A DNA stretch of 41,259 bases from an uncultured Saprospiraceae bacterium (GTDB lineage Bacteria; Bacteroidota; Bacteroidia; Chitinophagales; Saprospiraceae): contig CALLWB010000031.1 of assembly GCA_938016265.1 (NCBI GenBank), forward strand, positions 1 through 41,259. The letters are read 5' to 3'. The translations under genes were made by a program, and so were the position numbers. Below the pieces are notes generated by a model. It was not told the DNA's origin and searched no databases. It saw nothing but the letters and a program-made list of their open reading frames with translations. This document shows, piece by piece, positions 8,402-17,253 of the stretch (within the stretch, counting starts at the first letter, position 1; every line of letters begins with the position of its first letter).

Positions 8402-9379
8402 CTATATAGTGAATGCTCCAACCGCTTTTTCACAACCTTCCCAATTGATTCGAATGTTTGAATCATCGTATAACAGCTCTTCTGGAGTGAGTAAATCCGG
8501 GAATCCTGTCCAACCTGCTGTAGGCCCATAAAAATTGCCTGATTCTGCTTGTGGGTCCATCGCTGCACGAATGATACCTGTTGCTCCATCCTCTGCAGTT
8601 TGTGCCCGACTCATAAAATCACTGTTTTGTGGCATCCCCCCATTAGAAGCGGTAGTAATCTGAAGATTTGTAGCTGCCAATCCCGGATGTGCCAGCAGAG
8701 AAAGAACGTGCTTGATGTTCGCGGCGTCAAGTTTTCTTTTTAGTCCATAAGTGAAGGCCGCATTTGCCAATTTGGTCTGGTGATATCGCGCCCATCTTGG
8801 ACCTTTAAAACTCCAACTTTCTTCTTCTGTACCATCTCCCCCCAAGTCGCCACCTTTTGCCTCAAAATAGGGCGCCTCAAGCGGTCCCCCTAAGCGAGCC
8901 ATGGACGAGTGATTTACAATTCTTGCCTGACTACTTTTTATCATTAATGGGAATAACTCCTTGGTTAAGAGGAAGTGGGAAATGACATTGGTCTGCATTT
9001 GCACGTCATAGCCATCACCCGTGGCAGTATCTTTCATTGCCATTACCCCTGCGTTATTGACAAGCACATCAATGACGGGATACTTGGAATAGATCGTTTT
9101 CACTGCGTTCCGCACATTTTCAAAATTTTGCAGATCACAATTCACCCAATCGAAGGTTCCACCCGGCACTTCCTGCTGCAATTGTTTCAAGGAACTTTCT
9201 GCTCGTTCGCTTTTGCGATTGAGGAGAAGGACGGTTGCTCCTTTTTTTGCCACTTCTCTTGCACAGAAATATCCTGTACCTGTTGTGGTTCCAGTAATAG
9301 CAACTACTTTGCCCGTCATGTCTTGGGTATGGTTTTCTATTACTTTATTGAGGTGTAGTGTTTCTATTGTATTGGACAT
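8402..9379 (-). CDS. short-chain dehydrogenase/reductase
   Basis: A 325-aa NAD(P)-dependent oxidoreductase of the classical SDR fold, closest in style to the retinol dehydrogenase/WWOX-like group. It shows the cofactor motif TGxxxGxG (T29, G30, G34, G36), the NNAG strand near residues 107-111, a Ser in VNHSSMA, and the catalytic YxxxK (YHQTK, about residues 199-203). The first 20 residues before the Rossmann strand (VIENHTQDMTGKVVAIT) are an extension common in this group. Basic residues after the second strand (LNRKSERAE) favour NADP(H). The substrate is unknown. It sits upstream of rluF on the same strand but the two have no obvious functional link. Confidence 0.9.
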   Translation of the reverse strand: MSNTIETLHLNKVIENHTQDMTGKVVAITGTTTGTGYFCAREVAKKGATVLLLNRKSERAESSLKQLQQEVPGGTFDWVNCDLQNFENVRNAVKTIYSKYPVIDVLVNNAGVMAMKDTATGDGYDVQMQTNVISHFLLTKELFPLMIKSSQARIVNHSSMARLGGPLEAPYFEAKGGDLGGDGTEEESWSFKGPRWARYHQTKLANAAFTYGLKRKLDAANIKHVLSLLAHPGLAATNLQITTASNGGMPQNSDFMSRAQTAEDGATGIIRAAMDPQAESGNFYGPTAGWTGFPDLLTPEELLYDDSNIRINWEGCEKAVGAFTI

Positions 9380-9531
9380 ACTTATATATTTTGTGTCGAA
9401 GTTAAGTTTTTTCTTTTACTTCTTTGGAATGTGCAAATTCAAGAATGTTTTTTACAAAAAGAATCCTATCTAATCCTGATTTCCGAGTTACCTTTTAGTA
9501 AAATTAGGTATTTACATCATAAACCAATCTT

Positions 9532-10458
9532 ATGCATGGAAATTGGTCAGTGCTAAAAAAAATGCTGTTCATAATTTTGTTCAGCTATATTTTATTTTAT
9601 TGTTTTTCTATTCAATTTTTTACCGACGTTTTATTGGAGCCGGTCTGGAATTTTCTAGTTCCCGAATTTGCTAGTTTAGTAGGGGAGCAGAACGTGGTTT
9701 ATGATGCTAAAACTGGAAGTGGAGATACTAGATTTAGTTGGTATTCCTCCTTGTTGTTTTTAGTACTTGCTTTGCTAATTAGTTTGGTGGCATTAGTAGA
9801 TCACAAACGCGCAAACTATGCTACATTTTTTCTTATGGGAATGATCGTTATTCGTTACTATTTGGCTTATCAAATGCTAGTATATGGATTGGCGAAGTTC
9901 TATTTTGTGCAGTTTCCGACGCTTACTGAAATTCGACTTGAGAAAACGTTCGGGGAAGTCACTCCAATGGGACTGTTGTGGACATTTATGGGATATTCTC
10001 CAAGCTATTCAATGTTTACAGGGTTGCTTGAGATACTAGGTGGGGTATTTCTCCTTAGTCGACGGACACTGACTTTGGGTGGACTAATTGTTTTTGGAGT
10101 GATGTTGAATGTGATGATGCTCAATTTCTGCTACGACGTGCCTGTCAAATTGTTTTCTACTCACCTGGTATTCTTTGCATTGATCATTTTATTATTAGAT
10201 GGGCGACGACTGTTCCATTTTTTTACGAACACACAGCCTACCGATCCATTTGTTCTACCTGAAATTGTATCGCAAGATTGGGTAAAACTCAAAAACTCCA
10301 TCAAATGGTTGATACTCATTGGTTATTTCACATATTCCTTATCCGAGCATTCTAAGTACTATGAAAGAGGGAAACTGGATGAAGCTTCTATAGAATACCT
10401 ACAAAAATACCCTTTGATGTATTCTAAGTTTAAGTGGATACAAGAAACGCCTAAATAG
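9532..10458 (+). CDS. DoxX-like integral membrane protein
   Basis: A 308-aa membrane protein with about six to seven hydrophobic helices: residues 10-32, 73-93, 100-122, 159-180, 185-205, 212-228 and 263-280. The core (MGMIVIRYYLAYQMLVYGLAK, then FMGYSPSYSMFTGLLEILGG and LLSRRTLTLGGLIVFGVML) has the DoxX/DoxD layout of an Arg-rich first helix followed by a GxxExxGG helix. It is longer than typical DoxX proteins, with an N-terminal helix and an extra loop before the core. A redox or membrane-potential function is reported for some relatives but cannot be assigned here. It diverges from the SDR gene. Confidence 0.65.
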   Translation: MHGNWSVLKKMLFIILFSYILFYCFSIQFFTDVLLEPVWNFLVPEFASLVGEQNVVYDAKTGSGDTRFSWYSSLLFLVLALLISLVALVDHKRANYATFFLMGMIVIRYYLAYQMLVYGLAKFYFVQFPTLTEIRLEKTFGEVTPMGLLWTFMGYSPSYSMFTGLLEILGGVFLLSRRTLTLGGLIVFGVMLNVMMLNFCYDVPVKLFSTHLVFFALIILLLDGRRLFHFFTNTQPTDPFVLPEIVSQDWVKLKNSIKWLILIGYFTYSLSEHSKYYERGKLDEASIEYLQKYPLMYSKFKWIQETPK

Positions 10459-10553
10459 TCGATAAAAAATTGGATAACAGTGGTTTATTAGAATTAATCA
10501 TTGCCTATTTCTGAAAATTAGTTGCCCCCTATTCTTGCATTCAAAATACTCAA

Positions 10554-10589
10554 CAAAAAAGTAGCGACACCTTTTGAGTGCCGCTACTT
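10554..10589 (-). terminator. intrinsic terminator of the EF-G gene
   Basis: On the minus strand a 12-bp stem with one mismatch (10589-10578 with 10570-10559, AAGTAGCG-GCAC type) and a 7-nt loop is followed by a run of T residues (10560-10554). It begins 11 nt after the stop of the minus-strand EF-G gene. Confidence 0.85.
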
Positions 10590-10600
10590 GTCATGAGTAC

Positions 10601-12712
10601 TTATTTATCTGCTAAAACGGCTGCTGCCAACTGTTCTGGCAACAAGGCGTATTGCTTGAAAACCATCGAATAATTGGCACGACCGGAGCTGACAGATCGC
10701 AAATGATTGATGTATCCAAACATCTCTCCCAGAGGAACTTCCGCCTCCAGCCGTACTAGTTGACTCGTCAATTCCTGGGCGATGATCAGCCCTCTTCTTC
10801 GACTCAATCCTGCTAGCACATTGCCGAGATATTCGTCAGGAGTAGTCACTTCTACCTTCACGATCGGCTCCAGCAATTTCGGCGCTAATGGGGCAGTAAT
10901 CTGCCGGAATAACTCCATCGCACAAGCCTCAAAAGCCTTAGGATTCGAATCTTTGGAGTGGGTCGCCCCGTCCAGCAATTCTACTTTCAGACTTTGTATG
11001 GGATAGCCTGCCAGCGCTCCTTCTTCCAGCATTTTAGTAAATCCAGTCGCAATCGACGGAATGAATTCCTTAGGAATTGCCCCACCAACGACTTTATTAA
11101 TAAATTGCAATCGATTGCCGTCCTTTGTATAGGCATCGCTCGCCAAAAACTCGGGATCTGCGGGTCCGATAATCACCTGCATCTCCGCAAATAAACCAGA
11201 ACCACCCGATTGTCTTTTTAAGCGATGTCTCTTCTCAATCGTACGTGTAAATACTTCCATATAGGAAATGCCCGGTGATCCGACATTGACTTCAAGGTCA
11301 AAGTCATGCTTGAGTTTTTCCAGAATAATCTCCAGATGCAACTCTCCCATGCCCAACATCAACGTCTGTCCGGTTTCCTGGTTCGTCTGTACCTTAAAAC
11401 TAGGATCTTCCAATTGTAATTTGGACAATGCCAGTCCTAATTTGTCCAGCTGATCACTATGCTTTGCTTCAACCGCCATGCTGATGACCGGAGGAGGCAC
11501 AAACAAACTTTCCAAAAGTATTGGTGCTTCGTTAGTGCAAATCGTATCGCCCGTTCTGGCTGCTTTCAGCCCAACTGTTGCAGCAATATCCCCAGCAGCA
11601 ACGTTATTGATCTCCTTACGTTTGTTGGCGTGCAGTTGATACAGACGTCCGATCCGTACTTTTTTGCCTGTCCGCGGATTGAGCACGGTATCTCCAATTT
11701 TAAGCTGCCCGGAATATACCCGAAAGAAACTAAGTTCTCTGTTTTGTTCATCCAGTGCAATCTTAAATAACAAGGCAGAAAATGGCGCATTGACCTCAGG
11801 ATTTCGTAGGACAGGAGCTTGTGTCTCCAGGTCTGTACCTTCTACAACACCTCTGTCTGGAGGAGCTGGTAAATACTGGCAAACAGCATCCAAAAGAGTA
11901 TGAATCCCTTTGTTCTTGTAGGCCGATCCAACTGCAACAGGCACAATCTGCCTGTTCAAAACCGCTTGACGTAGGGCCATTTGCCACTGGTCGCTACTGA
12001 TTTTGCTCGCATCACTCAGGTATTGATCCATCAACATTTCATCCTGAAACGCGATGGCTTCGAACAATAACTCCCTGTGTTTCTGCACTTCTGGCAATAG
12101 ATATTCAGGTACAATATGGTTCTTTAACTCCTTCCCGTCCTTATCCCAAAGATGTGCATTGCCGGTGATTAAATCGACGACACCTTCAAAGGAATCTTCT
12201 TCGCCTATGGGCAATTGGATGGGAAGCGCATTTGCTCCAAGTTGTGTTCTCATTTGTCGGACGACTTCGAGGTAGTCGGCTCCGATTCTATCCATTTTAT
12301 TGACCATTGCAATGACAGGGACCTTGTATCTGGCTGCTTGTTGCCAAACGGTTTCGGTCTGCGACTCCACTCCTGCGACCGCATCGAACAAAGCGACCAT
12401 CCCATCAAGCACCCGAAGGGAACGTTCGACTTCTATCATAAAGTCGACGTGCCCGGGTGTGTCGATGATGTTTAGATGGTACTCCTCGTCTCCTAGCTGC
12501 CAAGTGGTATGCGTGGCAGCGGAACTAATTGTAATCCCTTTTTCGATCTCTTGTTTGGACGTATCCATTTGGCTATTGCCCGTATGTGTTTCTCCCATTC
12601 GGTGCGATCTACCAGTGAAGTAAAGAATACGTTCGGTAAGGGTTGTTTTTCCTGCATCAATATGTGCTGCAATTCCGATATTTCGTAGTAAGCGCAATTT
12701 ATCGCGTCTCAT
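10601..12712 (-). CDS. elongation factor G paralogue
   Basis: A 703-aa translational GTPase of full EF-G length. The nucleotide-binding motifs are intact: AHIDAGKTT (residues 16-24), EKGITI (57-62), DTPGHVDF (84-91), NKMD (138-141) and GSAYKNKG for G5. Domains II to V are present, with VVGGAIPKEFIPS in domain IV and LSRRRGLI in domain V. It is probably not the housekeeping fusA: it stands alone, outside an rpsL-rpsG-fusA operon. Switch I reads GNSQMDTSKQEIEKGITI, and the domain IV segment reads HSKDSN where housekeeping EF-G has HDVDSS. The DSN form and the phrase QLPIGEEDSFEGVVDLI resemble mitochondrial EF-G1 and the spirochete/planctomycete EF-G group. Its role could be translocation or a specialised step such as recycling; this is inference. 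A clear terminator follows. Confidence 0.85.
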   Translation of the reverse strand: MRRDKLRLLRNIGIAAHIDAGKTTLTERILYFTGRSHRMGETHTGNSQMDTSKQEIEKGITISSAATHTTWQLGDEEYHLNIIDTPGHVDFMIEVERSLRVLDGMVALFDAVAGVESQTETVWQQAARYKVPVIAMVNKMDRIGADYLEVVRQMRTQLGANALPIQLPIGEEDSFEGVVDLITGNAHLWDKDGKELKNHIVPEYLLPEVQKHRELLFEAIAFQDEMLMDQYLSDASKISSDQWQMALRQAVLNRQIVPVAVGSAYKNKGIHTLLDAVCQYLPAPPDRGVVEGTDLETQAPVLRNPEVNAPFSALLFKIALDEQNRELSFFRVYSGQLKIGDTVLNPRTGKKVRIGRLYQLHANKRKEINNVAAGDIAATVGLKAARTGDTICTNEAPILLESLFVPPPVISMAVEAKHSDQLDKLGLALSKLQLEDPSFKVQTNQETGQTLMLGMGELHLEIILEKLKHDFDLEVNVGSPGISYMEVFTRTIEKRHRLKRQSGGSGLFAEMQVIIGPADPEFLASDAYTKDGNRLQFINKVVGGAIPKEFIPSIATGFTKMLEEGALAGYPIQSLKVELLDGATHSKDSNPKAFEACAMELFRQITAPLAPKLLEPIVKVEVTTPDEYLGNVLAGLSRRRGLIIAQELTSQLVRLEAEVPLGEMFGYINHLRSVSSGRANYSMVFKQYALLPEQLAAAVLADK

Positions 12713-13143
12713 GATTTTTTTTATTTACCTATAATAACGAATGGCTCTCTAGCCTGCTGGGCTAAACCAGAAAGTAAAATCTTCAAAACGGCAGTCTAGC
12801 TAGAATGATAGCCAATGACTAAAATCGTTTTGTCAATTATTTTTTTTCTAAACTTGAGGGATATGTGCAGAAGCAATGGAAATTTGACGAGACAAACGGC
12901 CTACACAGCGCGTGCTTCTGCGCTTAAGCTATGAATAGCAATGGTTGAAAAACCAATTGATAAGAGTTGTAAGTAATAATAAGTCTCATGACATAAATTT
13001 TATTTCCACTACCTTAACTGTAGGAAGGGGAAAGAAGTTCCCGAAAGGTTATTTATTTAGGAAAAATATTCTTCTATTCACCAATCCCACCATTAACTAT
13101 TAACCAATCCACATAAACCAATAATAATTCATAAATTAGCAAG
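12713..13143. other. divergent intergenic region
   Basis: 431 nt between the EF-G gene (minus) and the sensor kinase gene (plus); it must hold both promoters. A 9-bp inverted repeat, GCAGAAGCA (12867-12875) and TGCTTCTGC (12913-12921), lies in the middle. TAAACTTG at 12849-12856 differs from the -7 consensus by one base. Near the kinase gene there is a 17-nt word, 13089-13105, that recurs in reverse complement at 24489-24505. I see no credible gene. Confidence 0.5.
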
Positions 13144-15246
13144 ATGACAGGACTTGAAAATTTATATCAACAAACCGTCAAACTGCTTTTAGCCAGAAAA
13201 TTACCTAAAACTGAAAAGTTTGCGAAGCTATTGCTCGAAGATGCTCGCGCTGCCAATGATCCAGAACATGAGTGCAAAGCCAACGATTTACTTGGAGAAG
13301 TTTGTCGGGTGACGGGCAATTATAAATCGGATATTGATCTTTCTGAACAGGCTATTGATTATTTTAAAAAAGCAGCAGCATTAGCCGAAAGGCATAAACT
13401 AACACTCCTTAAACCTCAGGTACTTATCCATCTGGGGACGGCTTATCTTGATCTAAAGCGATTTGACAATGCAAGGGAACAGTTCGTAGAAGCCCTGCAA
13501 ATAAGTCAACAACATACCGATATTCGAGGCCAAAACTACGCTTATACTGCGTTAAGTCAGTTCTACGTAATCAAGAATGACTTTGAAAAAGCGATGGAGT
13601 ACACCACCAAATGCTACGAAGTTACCAAGGAGACGAAGGAAGATGATCTTTGGCTAAACTATTATATCCGACTTGGATTTATCTACGTCCGACGGCATCA
13701 GTATTCTGAAATTCTTGAGTATTTTGAAAAGGCACTTACGCTCAGTAAAAAAATTGGGGATGTGGAAGCGGAATGCCTTGCCATGGCCAACATTGCCGTC
13801 GCCTATGCAAGTAAATCAGAGTTCAAACTTGCCCTTCAACATTTTTTGAGTTCGCTTGAAAAAAGTGAACAAATCCAATTCAATTTAAACAATATAAAAT
13901 GCCTTGTTAACATCGGGACCATTTTCTCTATCCTTCATAATCATGAAGAGGCACAAAAAAGATACAATGACGTGCTCACCAGCTACGGAGACACCTTGGA
14001 CGCAAATACCTCAACAGTAATGCATTACAATATTGGTGATGGTTATTTTAGTATGAAAAAATGGGAGGAGGCAGAGGTCAGTTTTTCCACCTGTCTAGAA
14101 ATTGCAGAACAGGTAGAATACAAGGAGGTGATTGCGCTGGCACTTGCTCAAAAAGGACGAACGTCCAGTGCGCAAAAAAAATATGACGAAGCCCTGGAAT
14201 TTGGTTTTCGAGCCGAGAAATTGTTTGATGAATTGGGAGACATCCATGGAAGACAGATCAATTTGGTCAGTTTGGGACGGATCTATTTCGAGACGGACCA
14301 GTTGGAAACCGCCCTTGACTACGCGAATCGAGGATTTGAAACGGCAAATACGATGAATAGTCAGGAGGTGATTGCAGATGCATTGGTCTTGTTGTCCAGT
14401 ATTTTCAAAAAGAAAGAAGATTATAAACGGGCCTATGAATACCACGTTCGATATGCAGAGTTTATGCAAAAACTGGATGCCGATCGGTTGGACAGACACC
14501 TGGTAGACATGGAAATCATGCATGAAATTCGCGATAAGCAGAAAAAAATCGAGCTCCTGGAAAAGACGCGCGCCCAGCAGGAAAGTGAGTTTCAGGAAAA
14601 GATCACTCAGCTTAAAATGCAAGCCCTCCAGGCACAGATGAATCCGCATTTTATTTTTAATTCGATGAATGCTATTCAGCAATTTTTGACGACCAACGAT
14701 TCGGAGTCGGCCATGATTTATCTCTCCAGGTTTGCCCGTTTGATTCGTTTGATCTTTGAGTATTCGAGAAAATCCTCTGTAACTCTGGAAGAAGAAATTG
14801 ATTTTCTTAAATTGTATCTTGATCTAGAGAACCTGCGTTTTAAAAACAAGGTCACTGTCAATCTGGAAATTGAAGATGGGATAGACAAAGAGTCAATTAG
14901 CATCCCTCCCCTATTGGTACAACCGCTAATAGAAAATGCATTTAAACACGGGCTGATGCATAAGGAATCTGACGGTAAATTGCTGATTTTCTTCTCTCAA
15001 AATAATGGCTGGCTGAAATGTACGGTGCAGGATAACGGAGTAGGAAGAAAAAAAGCGAAAGAACTTGGGCAATGGAAGCCAGAAAACTACCGGTCTTCAG
15101 GACTAAAAATAACCAAAGAACGCCTGAAGCTAATGAAAGATTCGCAGAATGAAAATGACGAAAATATCAGACTGAGTATAGAAGATTTACATGACGGGAA
15201 TGGCCAACCTGCCGGAACTAAAGTAGAACTTTTGATTGATCTTTGA
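13144..15246 (+). CDS. cytosolic TPR sensor histidine kinase, LytS type
   Basis: A 700-aa two-component sensor. Residues 1 to about 440 are TPR helix pairs (for example HLGTAYLDLKRFDNAREQF, IRLGFIYVRRHQYSEILEYF, ALAQKGRTSSAQKKYDEALE). A coiled coil at about 445-495 leads into a His_kinase domain (LytS/YehU family) with NPHFIFNSMNAIQQF and phospho-acceptor His502. A HATPase_c domain follows, with the N box PPLLVQPLIENAFKHG (Asn near 598) and the G box DNGVGRKKAKELG. Unlike many TPR kinases of Bacteroidota, it has no signal peptide and no transmembrane helix, so it should sense through cytoplasmic protein contacts. The response regulator gene starts 76 nt downstream, and an inverted repeat separates the two. 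Confidence 0.9.
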   Translation: MTGLENLYQQTVKLLLARKLPKTEKFAKLLLEDARAANDPEHECKANDLLGEVCRVTGNYKSDIDLSEQAIDYFKKAAALAERHKLTLLKPQVLIHLGTAYLDLKRFDNAREQFVEALQISQQHTDIRGQNYAYTALSQFYVIKNDFEKAMEYTTKCYEVTKETKEDDLWLNYYIRLGFIYVRRHQYSEILEYFEKALTLSKKIGDVEAECLAMANIAVAYASKSEFKLALQHFLSSLEKSEQIQFNLNNIKCLVNIGTIFSILHNHEEAQKRYNDVLTSYGDTLDANTSTVMHYNIGDGYFSMKKWEEAEVSFSTCLEIAEQVEYKEVIALALAQKGRTSSAQKKYDEALEFGFRAEKLFDELGDIHGRQINLVSLGRIYFETDQLETALDYANRGFETANTMNSQEVIADALVLLSSIFKKKEDYKRAYEYHVRYAEFMQKLDADRLDRHLVDMEIMHEIRDKQKKIELLEKTRAQQESEFQEKITQLKMQALQAQMNPHFIFNSMNAIQQFLTTNDSESAMIYLSRFARLIRLIFEYSRKSSVTLEEEIDFLKLYLDLENLRFKNKVTVNLEIEDGIDKESISIPPLLVQPLIENAFKHGLMHKESDGKLLIFFSQNNGWLKCTVQDNGVGRKKAKELGQWKPENYRSSGLKITKERLKLMKDSQNENDENIRLSIEDLHDGNGQPAGTKVELLIDL

Positions 15247-15251
15247 TTTTG

Positions 15252-15298
15252 GTTACTAAGTTATTAAGTAACGCCAAACACCTCAATAACTTAGTAAC
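15252..15298. repeat. 14-bp perfect inverted repeat between kinase and regulator
   Basis: GTTACTAAGTTATT (15252-15265) and AATAACTTAGTAAC (15285-15298) are perfect reverse complements around a 19-nt loop. There is no GC-rich stem or T tract, so this is not a standard terminator; it could tune expression of the regulator relative to the kinase. The word CTCAATAACCTA at 15298-15309 recurs in reverse complement at 31570-31581. Confidence 0.75.
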
Positions 15299-15322
15299 TC
15301 AATAACCTAATAACTTACAAAT

Positions 15323-16063
15323 ATGTTACAAGCAATCATCATCGACGATGAAGAAAACAGCCGGCTAACTTTAAAAAACATGCTTCATAATTTCTGCAAA
15401 GATGTAGAAGTTTTAGCAATGGCGCATTCGGTGCCTGCGGGAGTAAAAGCGATACAAAGTCACAAACCAGACGTCGTATTTTTGGATATTGAAATGCCCG
15501 TGCACAATGGGTTTGAGTTGTTTGAGTTTTTGCCGGAGATGGAGTCGGAAGTGATTTTCACCACGGCCTACGACCAATATGCCATCCGCGCATTTAAGTT
15601 TTCGGCGGTAGACTATTTGCTGAAACCCATCGATTTGGAGGAACTCCGTGCAGCAATTGCCCGATTGAAAGAAAAGAAAAAGCCTAGCAAGGAGAATGAA
15701 AAATTTAAGGTCTTGTCCTACAACATCCGAAACCCGTTTAGGAAACTTGGCTTACCCACATTGGAAGGCTATACCTTCATCCAGCTAAATGATATTGTGC
15801 GCTGTGAGGCGGACAGTAATTATACGTGCTTCCATTCCATCAATGGCAAAAAAATATTGGTCCCCAAAACGTTGAAAGAATATGAGTTGTTATTGTCTGA
15901 TTTCAACTTCATCCGGGTGCATCGATCGCACATTGTCAATCTGGATCATGTGCAGAAATATACTAAAACCAGGACGCCGACGATCACTATGGCGGATGGG
16001 GCGAGCATCGCTGTTTCTGCTAGGAGAAAGGAGGAATTGCTGGAGCGATTGGGGAAGGTTTGA
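15323..16063 (+). CDS. LytTR-family response regulator
   Basis: A 246-aa DNA-binding response regulator, cognate to the kinase just upstream. The receiver domain covers residues 1-120, with the acidic pair D8/D9, the phospho-acceptor D55 in VVFLDIEMP, the conserved Thr in IFTTAYD and Lys in LLKPIDLEEL. The LytTR domain covers about 145-246 (FIQLNDIVRCEADSNYTCF, FIRVHRSHIVNLDHVQKY), which binds direct repeats upstream of target genes through beta strands. The start at 15323 begins directly with the first receiver strand (MLQAIIIDDEE). Targets cannot be read from the window, and the kinase-regulator pair has no obvious effector gene next to it. Confidence 0.93.
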   Translation: MLQAIIIDDEENSRLTLKNMLHNFCKDVEVLAMAHSVPAGVKAIQSHKPDVVFLDIEMPVHNGFELFEFLPEMESEVIFTTAYDQYAIRAFKFSAVDYLLKPIDLEELRAAIARLKEKKKPSKENEKFKVLSYNIRNPFRKLGLPTLEGYTFIQLNDIVRCEADSNYTCFHSINGKKILVPKTLKEYELLLSDFNFIRVHRSHIVNLDHVQKYTKTRTPTITMADGASIAVSARRKEELLERLGKV

Positions 16064-16227
16064 GTGGCAATGATTTTTTAAACCCAAAGGAGCTAAGACG
16101 CAAAGATTTTATCGGAAGGAATGAATCGTTAGGGCGACTTTTTTAAACGCGGAGTCGCGAAGAAATTTGTTTTGCAGAGCAAAATAGATATCCTCAATAC
16201 CTTTTGCTAACTACTTTATACCAAAAA

Positions 16228-17058
16228 ATGAAAAAACAAACAAAATTAGCGCTAAACAATGGCCAACAGATGCCCGCTTTAGGACTAGGAGTTTATCTGG
16301 CAGAGGAAGGAAACGAGTGCCTTCAAGCGATCAATTGGGCGTTGAAGGATGGGTATCGGTTGATTGATACTGCAGCTTTTTATGAAAACGAACAAAGTGT
16401 TGGGCAAGCGGTCAAGGAGTCCTCTATTCCCAGAGAGGAGTTATTTGTTACTACAAAACTGTGGAACAGTGATCATGGGTATGACAAAACACTGCGCGCT
16501 TTTGATAAAAGTATGGCGGAGGCCGGGCTGGACTATATAGATTTGTATCTCGTGCATTATCCAGTAGAAAACTTAAGGTTGGACACCTGGCGGGCGATGG
16601 AACAGATTTCCAAGGAGGAACGCTGTCGGTCTATTGGTGTCAGCAATTATTTGTCTTGGCATTTGCAGGAGTTGCTCGACAATTGTACCGTCCCTCCAGC
16701 CGTCAATCAAATTGAGTTGCACCCTTATTGCTTCGGCGACGAGCGCCAAAAAACAGTAGAACTTTGCCAGGAAAAAGAGATCATCGTGCAGTGCTATTCG
16801 CCACTGGTGCGCGCTAGAAAATTTGACCATCCTGAGTTGATGGCGCTTGCTAAGAAATACGAGAAGACTGGTGCACAAATACTAGTCCGGTGGGCACTGC
16901 AAATGGGATTTTCTGTTATCCCAAAATCGGTGAAGCAGCATCGGATTCAGGAGAATGGGGATGTGTTTGATTTTGAGATCAGTGGATTGGATATGGAGCA
17001 GCTGAATGGTTTTAATGTGGACGAATTGGTATGTTGGGATCCTTCGAAGACGCCCTGA
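16228..17058 (+). CDS. aldo/keto reductase
   Basis: A 276-aa NADPH-dependent oxidoreductase of the AKR superfamily, AKR5-like group (2,5-diketo-D-gluconate reductase/methylglyoxal reductase type). The catalytic tetrad is complete: D47, Y52, K77 and H110 (in IDTAAFYEN, VTTKLWN and YLVHYP). The cofactor-binding end is also visible, with GVSNY, NQIELHPY, QCYSPL and VIPKSVKQHRIQEN. I chose the ATG at 16228; a TTG at 16204 is in frame but adds residues that are not part of the first AKR strand. The preceding 160 nt contains AT-rich filler and a phrase, AAGGAGCTAAGACGCAAAG, of a type often seen as dispersed intergenic repeats. The physiological substrate is unknown. Confidence 0.9.
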   Translation: MKKQTKLALNNGQQMPALGLGVYLAEEGNECLQAINWALKDGYRLIDTAAFYENEQSVGQAVKESSIPREELFVTTKLWNSDHGYDKTLRAFDKSMAEAGLDYIDLYLVHYPVENLRLDTWRAMEQISKEERCRSIGVSNYLSWHLQELLDNCTVPPAVNQIELHPYCFGDERQKTVELCQEKEIIVQCYSPLVRARKFDHPELMALAKKYEKTGAQILVRWALQMGFSVIPKSVKQHRIQENGDVFDFEISGLDMEQLNGFNVDELVCWDPSKTP

Positions 17059-17253
17059 TCTGAGGTGGGTAGTGTTTTTTATTAAAAAAAAGATGCAAAG
17101 GATCGTGAAGCCGTATTTTTTTCAACGCAGAGGTGCTGCGATCTAAGGTTCAGGATGGATTGCACTGGATAGCCGCCGTCGCGGTTCCTTCACTTTTTAA
17201 AACTATCGTTTAAAACTCTAGAAGATCGTGATGGAATCTTCTACTATTTCTTA

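Noticed and set aside
16064-16227. Possible small gene or transposon end before the aldo/keto reductase
   Set aside because: Only an AAGGAGCTAAGACGCAAAG-type filler phrase was seen, with no inverted ends or open frame.
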